In this document: positions 1-6,500 of the stretch, piece by piece
How the letters are laid out: every line of letters begins with the position of its first letter
Numbering within the stretch: the first letter of the stretch is position 1
Source: Acetatifactor sp.
Lineage (GTDB): Bacteria > Bacillota > Clostridia > Lachnospirales > Lachnospiraceae
NCBI GenBank assembly: GCA_024699575.1
Contig: JAILPF010000469.1
Span: 1 to 8,545 of the forward strand
DNA: 8,545 nucleotides
Reading direction: 5' to 3'
Program-made: the position numbers and the translations under genes
Notes under the pieces: model-generated
The model's input: only the letters and a program-made list of their open reading frames with translations
Told to the model about the DNA's origin: nothing
Databases searched by the model: none

Positions 1-1
1 G

Positions 2-787
2 GAGAGCGGAAAAGACATCTGGAGAGGCGGTGCACAGTATTATTCAACAGCCACCACATTTGTTACGGGTGTAGATGCAGGCAATTCACTGCTTGCGCTT
101 AAGAAACTTGTGTTTGAAGATAAAGATATATCCATTTCTGATGTGAAGAAGGCACTTCTCGCAAACTTTGAGGGCTATGAAATTTTACAGAAGAAGCTCT
201 TAAATGTTCCTAAGCATGGAAACAACATAAAAGAGGATGATGCCATTATTAAGAGGGTATATCAGGACGCATGGGAACTCTATCAGGAGGGAGGAGAAAA
301 CTACCTTGGAAAATACGCGAAACCCGATGCATATTCCAAGTCTGTTCATGATTATTTCGGACAGATTACCGGTGCACTTCCCACGGGTAGAAAAGCAGGA
401 ATAGCTCTTACGGACGGTTCCGTCTCCGCTCAGCCCGGCACCGATCAAAAAGGACCTTCCGCTCTTGCAATTTCCGCTTCCGGAGCAATCGACACAGTCC
501 TTTTCAATTCTGCACATTTGAATGTGAAATTAAACCCTGATACGTTTAAATCTGCAGAGGGAAAGGCTGCACTGCTAACATTGATTGATACTTATGTGAA
601 ACACGGAGGAAACCACATCCAGTTCAACAGCGTGGATGCAGCAGTCTTACGCGATGCAAAAGCACATCCCGAGAATCACAAAGATCTCGTGGTTCGTGTA
701 GCAGGCTTCTCGGCATTCTTCGTAAAACTGCACGAAGGAATTCAAGATGAAGTGATTGCAAGAACCGAGCATAATCTGGCAGTTTAA
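2..787 (+). CDS. Glycyl radical enzyme, pyruvate-formate-lyase-like, C-terminal part (5' end outside window)
   Basis: The reading frame is open from the left edge, so about 261 C-terminal residues of a protein that is normally near 800 are present; the GTG at 110 is an internal codon, not the start. The glycyl radical loop is RVAGFSAFF, with the radical-bearing glycine at codon 704-706, followed by the usual QDEVIARTEHN ending. Upstream are the family segments GPSALAIS, NVKLNP and GGNHIQFN. Enzymes of this family use a protein glycyl radical, installed by a radical-SAM activase, and a thiyl radical to break C-C, C-N, C-O or C-S bonds in the anaerobic cytoplasm. RVAG followed by an aromatic residue points to the PFL-like dehydratase/lyase/decarboxylase group rather than true PflB, which has RVSGYA. 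The substrate cannot be assigned because the active-site cysteine region is outside the window. No activase gene is seen downstream. Confidence 0.93.
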   Translation, partial: ESGKDIWRGGAQYYSTATTFVTGVDAGNSLLALKKLVFEDKDISISDVKKALLANFEGYEILQKKLLNVPKHGNNIKEDDAIIKRVYQDAWELYQEGGENYLGKYAKPDAYSKSVHDYFGQITGALPTGRKAGIALTDGSVSAQPGTDQKGPSALAISASGAIDTVLFNSAHLNVKLNPDTFKSAEGKAALLTLIDTYVKHGGNHIQFNSVDAAVLRDAKAHPENHKDLVVRVAGFSAFFVKLHEGIQDEVIARTEHNLAV

Positions 788-800
788 TAACACAAATAAT

Positions 801-829
801 AAGAAGGCGTCTGATAAGGCGCCTTTTTT
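801..829 (+). terminator. Intrinsic terminator after the glycyl radical enzyme gene
   Basis: AAGGCG (804-809) pairs with CGCCTT (820-825) around a 10-base loop, and flanking A residues can pair with the following T-run to extend the stem. Six T residues (824-829) form the U-tract. It lies 13 bases after the stop codon. Confidence 0.85.
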
Positions 830-831
830 GA

Positions 832-860
832 TTGACTTTCACAACATGGAAATTTATAAT
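832..860 (+). promoter_or_regulatory. Vegetative sigma-type promoter for hisS
   Basis: TTGACT (-35, 832-837) and TATAAT (-10, 855-860) are separated by exactly 17 bases, a near-consensus housekeeping promoter. It begins right after the preceding terminator, so hisS is a new transcription unit. The predicted start near 867 leaves a leader of only about 35 nt, too short for a T-box riboswitch. Confidence 0.85.
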
Positions 861-901
861 TACTTTGACATAGATTATTTAGGGAAAATGGAGAGAAGAT
901 T

Positions 902-2164
902 ATGGCACTTAGTAAAAAGCCTGTGACAGGTATGAAGGATATTTTACCCGAGGAGATGGAAATCCGAGATTACGTTATCAGTGTTATCAAAGATACCTAC
1001 AGAAAGTTCGGATTTACTTCCATTGAGACTCCCTGTGTGGAGAATATTGAGAACCTTACCAACAAGCAGGGTGGTGACAACGAGAAACTGATTTTTAAGA
1101 TTTTAAAGCGTGGCGAGAAATTGAATGTGGAAGCGGCAACCACTGAGGCGGAAGTGGTGGATGGAGGTCTGCGCTACGATTTAACTGTTCCGCTGGTTCG
1201 CTATTATTCCAACAATTCGGCATCTCTTCCTGCACCGTTCAAATCTCTTCAGATGGGCAATGTATGGAGAGCGGACAGACCTCAGAGAGGGCGTTATCGC
1301 CAATTTATGCAGTGTGATATTGATATTCTTGGAGAGCCGTCCAACTTGGCTGAGATCGAGCTGATTTTGGCAACCACAACGACACTGGGACGTCTAGGGT
1401 TTAAAGGATTTGAAATCCGTATTAATGACAGACAGATTCTTAAGGCAATGGCAGCTTACAGCGGATTTGCCGAGGAAGCTTACGACAGTGTATTTATTAC
1501 ATTGGACAAGATGGACAAGATTGGTCTGGACGGTGTGAAAGCTGAACTTTTGGAGAAAGGCTTTGCACAGGAGAGTGTTGAGAAATATCTGAACCTCTAT
1601 CAGAACCTGGAACAGCAGGAAGACGGAGTGGCATATCTTGCAAAAGAGCTGGGCGAATGCCTGGATGCTTCCGTCTCTGAGGGGTTAAAAGAGATTATTG
1701 ACAGTGTAAGCGCTACAAAAGCGGCAGATTTCAAAATGGTATTTGATGCAACTCTTGTTCGTGGTATGAGTTACTATACCGGAACCATTTTTGAAATTGC
1801 CATTCCGGAGTTTGGTGGAAGCTGCGGTGGTGGTGGAAGATATGATAAGATGGTAGGCAAGTTTACCGGGAATGACGTTCCTGCCTGTGGTTTTTCCATT
1901 GGATTTGAAAGAATTGTACTGCTTCTTATGGAGAGCGGTTTTAAGGTTCCGGGAAGACCTAAGAAGACCGTATACCTGATTGAAAAAGGTGTGGGCGGAG
2001 AGGCGCTCTGTGAGATTATCGCAAAAGCACAGAAGGCCAGAGAAGACGGCAGTCAGGTACTGGTTGCCCGTATGAATAAAAACAAGAAGTTCCAGAAGGA
2101 ACAGCTTGAAAAAGAGGGATATGAAGATTTCGTTGAGTTTTACAAAGATCCGTTAAAGAACTGA
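902..2164 (+). CDS. hisS: Histidyl-tRNA synthetase, archaeal/eukaryotic-like core, short C-terminal domain
   Basis: This class II aminoacyl-tRNA synthetase charges tRNA-His with histidine in the cytoplasm. Visible in 420 residues: motif 1 (TGMKDILPEE, 9-18), motif 2 (WRADRPQRGRYRQF, 122-135), the histidine-specific LVRGMSYYTG (285-294), GGGGRYD (309-315) and motif 3 ending in FERI with Arg337. The intact histidine motif and GGRYD argue against HisZ, the regulatory paralogue. Two oddities are seen. Residues 90-97 read LRYDLTVP, as in archaeal and eukaryotic enzymes, instead of the LRPEGT of most bacterial HisRS. The anticodon-binding domain after about residue 355 is only some 65 residues, against roughly 90 in the family, and ends NKNKKFQKEQLEKEGY... 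The ATG at 902 follows GGAGAG (890-895). The gene has its own promoter and is followed by a hairpin. Confidence 0.95.
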   Translation: MALSKKPVTGMKDILPEEMEIRDYVISVIKDTYRKFGFTSIETPCVENIENLTNKQGGDNEKLIFKILKRGEKLNVEAATTEAEVVDGGLRYDLTVPLVRYYSNNSASLPAPFKSLQMGNVWRADRPQRGRYRQFMQCDIDILGEPSNLAEIELILATTTTLGRLGFKGFEIRINDRQILKAMAAYSGFAEEAYDSVFITLDKMDKIGLDGVKAELLEKGFAQESVEKYLNLYQNLEQQEDGVAYLAKELGECLDASVSEGLKEIIDSVSATKAADFKMVFDATLVRGMSYYTGTIFEIAIPEFGGSCGGGGRYDKMVGKFTGNDVPACGFSIGFERIVLLLMESGFKVPGRPKKTVYLIEKGVGGEALCEIIAKAQKAREDGSQVLVARMNKNKKFQKEQLEKEGYEDFVEFYKDPLKN

Positions 2165-2174
2165 TAACCTGATT

Positions 2175-2207
2175 GACTGTCACGGCAGAGTTACTGTCGT
2201 GACAGTC
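2175..2207 (+). promoter_or_regulatory. Strong hairpin with nested palindrome before the transferase gene (weak terminator or operator)
   Basis: GACTGTCACG (2175-2184) and CGTGACAGTC (2198-2207) are perfect inverted repeats. The stem extends inward through a G-U and CAG/CTG to 14 pairs with a 5-base loop (2189-2193). The right arm contains its own perfect 6-2-6 palindrome, ACTGTCGTGACAGT (2193-2206), and ACTGTC is repeated directly at 2176-2181 and 2193-2198, 17 bases apart. The following sequence (TCTGTATTTGT) is a poor U-tract, so this may be a leaky terminator after hisS, a repressor-binding operator, or both. It ends only 22 bases before the transferase ATG. Confidence 0.6.
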
Positions 2208-2229
2208 TCTGTATTTGTGGGATGTATCA

Positions 2230-2907
2230 ATGGAAAAGAGATTATTGCTTTTAGCAGCAGAATTGTTTGATGAAACCTGGCGAGACATTTCGTGGGAAAC
2301 TGCACTTTCCAAACTCGAAAGGGAGAGAATCAACAGAATAAAATCAGCAAAAACTGTGAGAAGACAGGTGGAACTTCTGGGTGGGGGCTTACTCATACAG
2401 TTCGTCCTGCAGGGGAAGGAACGATGGGAGAATACTTCTGTGGCAGAATTGGAAATACTCAGCCCGCAGGAAATTCTTTCGTGTCTGGGGACACCTGTAG
2501 AAATTGAGTATGGTTACGGTGAGTTCGGCAAACCTTATATCGTGGGTGGGGAGATCTCATATAGCATTTCCCATTCTAAAGATATGATATTTGCCGCTTT
2601 TTCAGATGGAGATATCGGTGCGGATATACAGTATCGAAGAGACATTGATGATGCTGCGGTGATAAAACGATTTTTCACTGAGGACGAGAGAAAACTGTGG
2701 GAACAGTCAAGGGATGAAAAGCAGAAAAGACAGCTTTTTTACCGGCTCTGGTGTAAAAAGGAAGCCTACGGAAAGCTGGGTGGATGCGGTGTGGTCGAAG
2801 TGTTACAGAACAACCTCCTTGAACCGGTCGAAGAATTACTTTGGGAGGAATATGAGGTGGAAGAAGACTACCAGATTGCCGTGTGCAGGAGGAAGAAATT
2901 TGAATGA
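2230..2907 (+). CDS. Sfp-type 4'-phosphopantetheinyl transferase
   Basis: This 225-residue protein should transfer the 4'-phosphopantetheine arm of coenzyme A to a serine of a carrier protein (NRPS, PKS or acyl carrier). The Sfp-family signatures appear in order: GKPYI (100-104), SISHS (112-116), GADIQ (130-134), RFF..DE (147-153) and FYRLWCKKEAYGK (170-182). Asp132 and Glu178 match magnesium-binding positions; Gln134 replaces the Glu of the common GIDIE motif, a variation seen in the family. Length is normal for the Sfp type and much longer than AcpS. I chose the ATG at 2230, with GGGA seven bases upstream, over the in-frame TTG at 2215, which lacks a ribosome site and abuts the hairpin. The stop overlaps the next gene's start (ATGA), so translation is probably coupled to the exporter. 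No promoter of its own is evident. Confidence 0.92.
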   Translation: MEKRLLLLAAELFDETWRDISWETALSKLERERINRIKSAKTVRRQVELLGGGLLIQFVLQGKERWENTSVAELEILSPQEILSCLGTPVEIEYGYGEFGKPYIVGGEISYSISHSKDMIFAAFSDGDIGADIQYRRDIDDAAVIKRFFTEDERKLWEQSRDEKQKRQLFYRLWCKKEAYGKLGGCGVVEVLQNNLLEPVEELLWEEYEVEEDYQIAVCRRKKFE

Positions 2908-4640
2908 AGCTATTATTGAAATATTTGAAGGATTATAAAAAAGAATCTGTTTTGGCACCGCTTTTTAAGCTGCTTGAGGCTTTTTTTGAACTGCTTGTTC
3001 CACTGGTTATGGCAAGCATTATAGACAGGGGAATCGGCAATGGAGATATGGGCTATGTGGGTAAGATGGGACTTTGCCTGATTACCCTGGGCCTTGTGGG
3101 GTTGACCGCATCCATAACAGCGCAGTTTTTTGCTGCAAAGGCGGCGGTTGGATTTGCTGCAAAGGTTAGGAAAGCGCTGTTTGAACATATACAAGGTCTG
3201 GATTTTACCAGCATAGATAAAGCGGGAACCTCCACATTGATTACCAGAATGACCAGCGATATCAATCAGGTGCAATCCGGTGTCAATATGGTACTCAGGT
3301 TATTCCTTCGTTCGCCGATTGTGGTGTTCGGGTCTATGATTATGGCATTTACCATTGATGTGAAAAGTGCTCTGATTTTTGTGGCTGCTATTCCAATGCT
3401 GGCCATCGTTGTTTTCGGTATCATGCTTTGGACGATGCCGCTGTACAAAAAAGTGCAAAGCCATCTGGATGCAGTGCTTGGGATTACCAGAGAAAATCTG
3501 ACAGGTGTCCGGGTTATCAGAGCGTTTCATAAAGAGGAGGATGAGGAAGAACGGTTTAAAGAAGCAGCATCTGTTCTCGCGGTATCACAGACCTTTGTCG
3601 GTAAGATTAGTGCAGTGATGAACCCTGTGACGTATATCATTGTAAATGGTGCGATTCTGGCTCTGATTTACGTGGGAGCGCTACAGGTAAATGTGGGGAA
3701 TCTAAGTCAGGGTGAAGTGGTTGCGATTATTAACTACATGTCACAGATTCTGGTAGAACTTGTGAAACTGGCGAATCTCATCATCACAATCACCAAGGCT
3801 TTGGCATGTGCAGACCGTGTTGCAGATGTATTCGGGATACAGAATGAAACAAGAAAACCTGCGGGAAGAGAGTGTGAGTTCCCTGATGCATACTTTTCTG
3901 TGGAACATGTCTCTTTAACATATGACGGTGCCGGTGCTGAAAGCCTTTCGGACATTGATTTTACAGTAGAAAAGGGACAGACTATTGGCATTATCGGAGG
4001 AACCGGTTCGGGAAAAACATCGTTGATTCATTTGATTTCAGGTGTTTATCCTGCTACAGCCGGTGGAATCTATCTGGAGGGAAAAAACATTGACGGCATG
4101 GATGGCAATGCGTTGAAGGAACGTATCGGAATGGTTCCGCAGAAAGCGGTTTTGTTTAAGGGAACGGTTAGAAGCAATCTTTTGTGGGGAAATGAAAATG
4201 CCACAGAGGATGATCTATGGCAGGCACTTGAACTGGCTCAGGCGAAAGAGATTGTGGAATCCAAGCAGGGTGGTCTGGATGCTGTGGTGGAGCAGAACGG
4301 TAGAAATTATTCCGGCGGTCAGAGACAGAGACTGACAATCGCAAGAGCTTTAGTGAGAAAACCGGAAATATTGATTTTGGATGACAGTGCGTCAGCACTG
4401 GATTATGCTACGGATGCAAAGCTCAGGAAGGCACTGCAGAAGCTTGAGGGAAAAACAACAGTGTTTATTGTGTCGCAGAGAGCCTCCTCCATCCGACACG
4501 CAGACAAGATTGTAGTACTGGAGGATGGTGAGATGGCATGTGTCGGAACTCACGAGGAATTGCTGGCAGGCTGTAGCGTCTATCAGGAAATCTATTATTC
4601 CCAGTATCCCGAGGAAAGACCCATGGAGGATGCGCGATGA
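2904..4640 (+). CDS. Heterodimeric ABC exporter, subunit with degenerate ATP site (TM287/BmrC-like arrangement)
   Basis: This 578-residue half transporter has six predicted membrane helices (about 14-40, 53-77, 130-150, 155-178, 236-260, 270-298) followed by an ATPase domain. The domain has Walker A GGTGSGKT (365-372), Q-loop Gln413, a canonical signature YSGGQ (469-473) and Walker B ILILDD (489-494). Two catalytic residues are altered: Asp494 stands where the catalytic glutamate should be, and Gln525 replaces the H-loop histidine (VSQRASS). In heterodimeric exporters this subunit contributes the non-hydrolysing site and supplies its intact signature to the partner's active site. It should act in the cytoplasmic membrane with the next gene product; the substrate is unknown. 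AGGAGG (2887-2892) sits before an ATG that overlaps the transferase stop by four bases. Confidence 0.95.
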   Translation: MKLLLKYLKDYKKESVLAPLFKLLEAFFELLVPLVMASIIDRGIGNGDMGYVGKMGLCLITLGLVGLTASITAQFFAAKAAVGFAAKVRKALFEHIQGLDFTSIDKAGTSTLITRMTSDINQVQSGVNMVLRLFLRSPIVVFGSMIMAFTIDVKSALIFVAAIPMLAIVVFGIMLWTMPLYKKVQSHLDAVLGITRENLTGVRVIRAFHKEEDEEERFKEAASVLAVSQTFVGKISAVMNPVTYIIVNGAILALIYVGALQVNVGNLSQGEVVAIINYMSQILVELVKLANLIITITKALACADRVADVFGIQNETRKPAGRECEFPDAYFSVEHVSLTYDGAGAESLSDIDFTVEKGQTIGIIGGTGSGKTSLIHLISGVYPATAGGIYLEGKNIDGMDGNALKERIGMVPQKAVLFKGTVRSNLLWGNENATEDDLWQALELAQAKEIVESKQGGLDAVVEQNGRNYSGGQRQRLTIARALVRKPEILILDDSASALDYATDAKLRKALQKLEGKTTVFIVSQRASSIRHADKIVVLEDGEMACVGTHEELLAGCSVYQEIYYSQYPEERPMEDAR

Positions 4641-6376
4641 AGGACAGAAAAAGTACAGTGCTTAGAGTACTGCAATATATTAGAAAATACAGAATGTTTG
4701 TGATATTCTCCCTGCTTCTTGCGGCGGTTACTGTAGGGCTTACTCTTTACGTCCCCATTCTTGTGGGAGATGCAGTGGATCTTTTGCTGGGTGTGGGCAA
4801 GGTTGATTTTGAGCAGATTTTCAAAATCATGTTTGAGATTGGAATTGTGATGCTGGTGACGGCATTGGCACAGTGGGTGATGAATACATGTAACAACCAT
4901 ATTGCTTATCATGTTGTGAAGGATATCAGGGAAGATGCATTCGCTAATTTAGAGAGACTATCTTTTATATTTCTGGATGGGCATTCCTACGGGGATATCG
5001 TCAGTCGCATCGTGGCAGATGTGGATACGTTTGCGGATGGTCTGCTGATGGGATTTACGCAGCTGTTTACCGGCGTCCTGACCATCGCAGGTACTTTGAT
5101 ATTCATGCTCGTGACCAATGTGCCGATTGCACTGGTGGTGGTATGCATTACCCCTCTTTCTTTTTTTGTGGCGAAATTTATTGCCGGAAAGACATTTCAT
5201 ATGTTTAAGGAACAGTCACAGACAAGAGGGGAGCAGACTGCTTTGATTGATGAAGCGATTGGAAATCAAAAGCTGGTGAAGATGTTTTCACAGGAGGAGA
5301 AGCTGACACAGAAATTTACGGAAATCAACGGCAGATTGGAAGAATGTTCCTTAAAAGCAATCTTTTTTTCATCCATTACCAATCCGGCGACCCGTTTTGT
5401 CAACAGTCTGGTGTATGCCGGAGTGGGAATTTTCGGAGCATTGGTGGCGATAAAAGGTGGAATCAGTGTGGGGCGGCTTTCCTGTTTCTTGAGCTACGCG
5501 AACCAGTATACCAAGCCCTTTAACGAGATATCCGGCGTAATTACGGAATTGCAGAATGCTCTGGTATGTGCATCGAGAATCTTTGAACTGATTGACGAAA
5601 CTCCACAGGTGCCCGATGACGAAAAGGCAAGAGTGTTAAGACAGGCGAAAGGAGAAGTTTCCTTAGATCAGGTATATTTCAGTTATCTGCCGGAGCAGAA
5701 ACTGATTCAGAATTTTAATCTGGCCGTTAAACCGGGACAGCGGATTGCCATTGTCGGGCCTACTGGATGCGGGAAGACTACAGTGATTAATCTTCTGATG
5801 CGTTTTTATGATGTAAACAGTGGACAGATTAATGTGGATGGCACAGATATCCGAAAGATTACCAGAGGTAGTCTGCGAACCGGATATGGTATGGTTTTGC
5901 AGGAAACCTGGTTAAAGAGTGGTACCATCCGGGAGAATATCTGTATGGGACGTCCGGATGCTTCTGAGGAAGAGATGATTCAGGCATCTAAAGCTGCTCA
6001 TGCACATAGTTTTATTAAACGTCTGCCCAAAGGGTATGACACGGTGATTGGCGAGGACGGAGGCAGCCTGTCTCAGGGCCAAAAGCAACTTTTATGTATT
6101 GCCAGAGTGATGCTGTGCCTTCCTCCCATGCTGATTCTGGATGAGGCTACGTCTTCCATTGATACCAGAACTGAGCAGAAAATCCAAAAAGCGTTTGCAA
6201 CCATGATGGAGGGACGTACCAGTTTTATTGTTGCACACAGACTTTCCACAATCAGGGAAGCCGACGTGATTCTGGTGATGAAGGATGGCAATATCATAGA
6301 ACAGGGCAGCCATGAAAGCCTGTTGGCAAAGAATGGTTTCTACACGGAATTATACAAAAGCCAGTTTTCTGGCTAG
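4637..6376 (+). CDS. Heterodimeric ABC exporter, catalytic partner subunit (TM288/BmrD-like arrangement)
   Basis: This 579-residue half transporter has six predicted membrane helices (roughly 20-42, 61-85, 136-160, 162-183, 241-268, 282-305) and a C-terminal ATPase domain. It has Walker A GPTGCGKT (374-381), Q-loop Gln422, Walker B LILDEA with catalytic Glu503, and H-loop His534 (VAHRLST), all intact. Its signature is SLSQGQ (477-482) instead of LSGGQ, the change expected in the subunit that faces its partner's degenerate site. Together with the preceding gene this gives one active and one inactive ATP site, as in TM287/288. The start overlaps the previous stop (ATGA) and GGAGGA (4625-4630) is six bases upstream. 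The stop codon lies inside a 16-bp tandem repeat. Exported substrate is unknown; drugs, lipids, peptides or a carrier-built metabolite are all possible. Confidence 0.95.
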   Translation: MKDRKSTVLRVLQYIRKYRMFVIFSLLLAAVTVGLTLYVPILVGDAVDLLLGVGKVDFEQIFKIMFEIGIVMLVTALAQWVMNTCNNHIAYHVVKDIREDAFANLERLSFIFLDGHSYGDIVSRIVADVDTFADGLLMGFTQLFTGVLTIAGTLIFMLVTNVPIALVVVCITPLSFFVAKFIAGKTFHMFKEQSQTRGEQTALIDEAIGNQKLVKMFSQEEKLTQKFTEINGRLEECSLKAIFFSSITNPATRFVNSLVYAGVGIFGALVAIKGGISVGRLSCFLSYANQYTKPFNEISGVITELQNALVCASRIFELIDETPQVPDDEKARVLRQAKGEVSLDQVYFSYLPEQKLIQNFNLAVKPGQRIAIVGPTGCGKTTVINLLMRFYDVNSGQINVDGTDIRKITRGSLRTGYGMVLQETWLKSGTIRENICMGRPDASEEEMIQASKAAHAHSFIKRLPKGYDTVIGEDGGSLSQGQKQLLCIARVMLCLPPMLILDEATSSIDTRTEQKIQKAFATMMEGRTSFIVAHRLSTIREADVILVMKDGNIIEQGSHESLLAKNGFYTELYKSQFSG

Positions 6377-6390
6377 CCAGTTTGCTGGAT
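6359..6390. repeat. 16-bp tandem repeat spanning the second ABC gene's stop codon
   Basis: AGCCAGTTTTCTGGCT (6359-6374) is followed directly by AGCCAGTTTGCTGGAT (6375-6390), 14 of 16 positions identical. The junction makes a perfect 12-bp palindrome, CTGGCTAGCCAG (6369-6380), which contains the TAG stop. It looks like a small duplication. Confidence 0.75.
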
Positions 6391-6399
6391 AAGCACTGA

Positions 6400-6450
6400 A
6401 AAAAAGTCTTCTGCATACTTTGATAAAAAGGTATGCAGGAGGCTTTTTTT
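6400..6450. terminator. Strong bidirectional intrinsic terminator between the ABC operon and the recombinase gene
   Basis: The arms 6405-6418 and 6431-6444 pair over 14 positions with two G-U pairs. An A-run sits on the left (6399-6405) and seven T residues on the right (6444-6450), so each strand carries a U-tract after the stem. This suits the convergent genes on either side. Confidence 0.9.
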
Positions 6451-6492
6451 ATGGCTCTTGTAGCATTGGATGCAGGGCATGGTGGAGCGTGA
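6451..6492 (+). pseudogene. Relic of an N-acetylmuramoyl-L-alanine amidase start
   Basis: An ATG preceded by a perfect AGGAGG (6437-6442, eight-base spacing) encodes MALVALDAGHGGA and then TGA. The segment VALDAGHGG is the hallmark beginning of Amidase_3 cell-wall amidases, where the histidine binds the catalytic zinc. Nothing resembling the remaining roughly 170 or more residues follows in any frame, nor on the far side of the recombinase gene. The 13-codon fragment therefore looks like the 5' end of a gene whose body was lost. The match is short but the motif plus an intact ribosome site make chance less likely. The TGA is the first three bases of an 8-bp repeat flanking the recombinase gene. 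Confidence 0.5.
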
Positions 6493-6497
6493 CATTG
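6490..6497. repeat. Left copy of 8-bp direct repeat TGACATTG flanking the recombinase gene
   Basis: The identical octamer recurs at 7810-7817, so the pair brackets the recombinase gene (6501-7742) within 3 bases on one side and 67 on the other. It could be the core of attL/attR or a target duplication. An octamer match between flanks of this size has a chance probability of a few percent by simple counting, so this is suggestive only. Confidence 0.35.
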
Positions 6498-6500
6498 CAG

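Noticed and set aside
865..870. TTGACA as the -35 of the hisS promoter
   Set aside because: No acceptable -10 lies 16-18 bases downstream; TTGACT/TATAAT at 832-860 is far better.
861..901. T-box riboswitch before hisS
   Set aside because: The leader is only about 35 nt and has no specifier stem, T-box sequence or terminator.
902..2164. HisZ (regulatory HisRS paralogue) instead of HisS
   Set aside because: The histidine-specific and GGRYD motifs and motif 2 arginines are intact, and part of an anticodon domain is present.
2215..2229. TTG start for the phosphopantetheinyl transferase
   Set aside because: It has no ribosome site and sits against the hairpin; ATG 2230 has GGGA at good spacing and begins the conserved protein.
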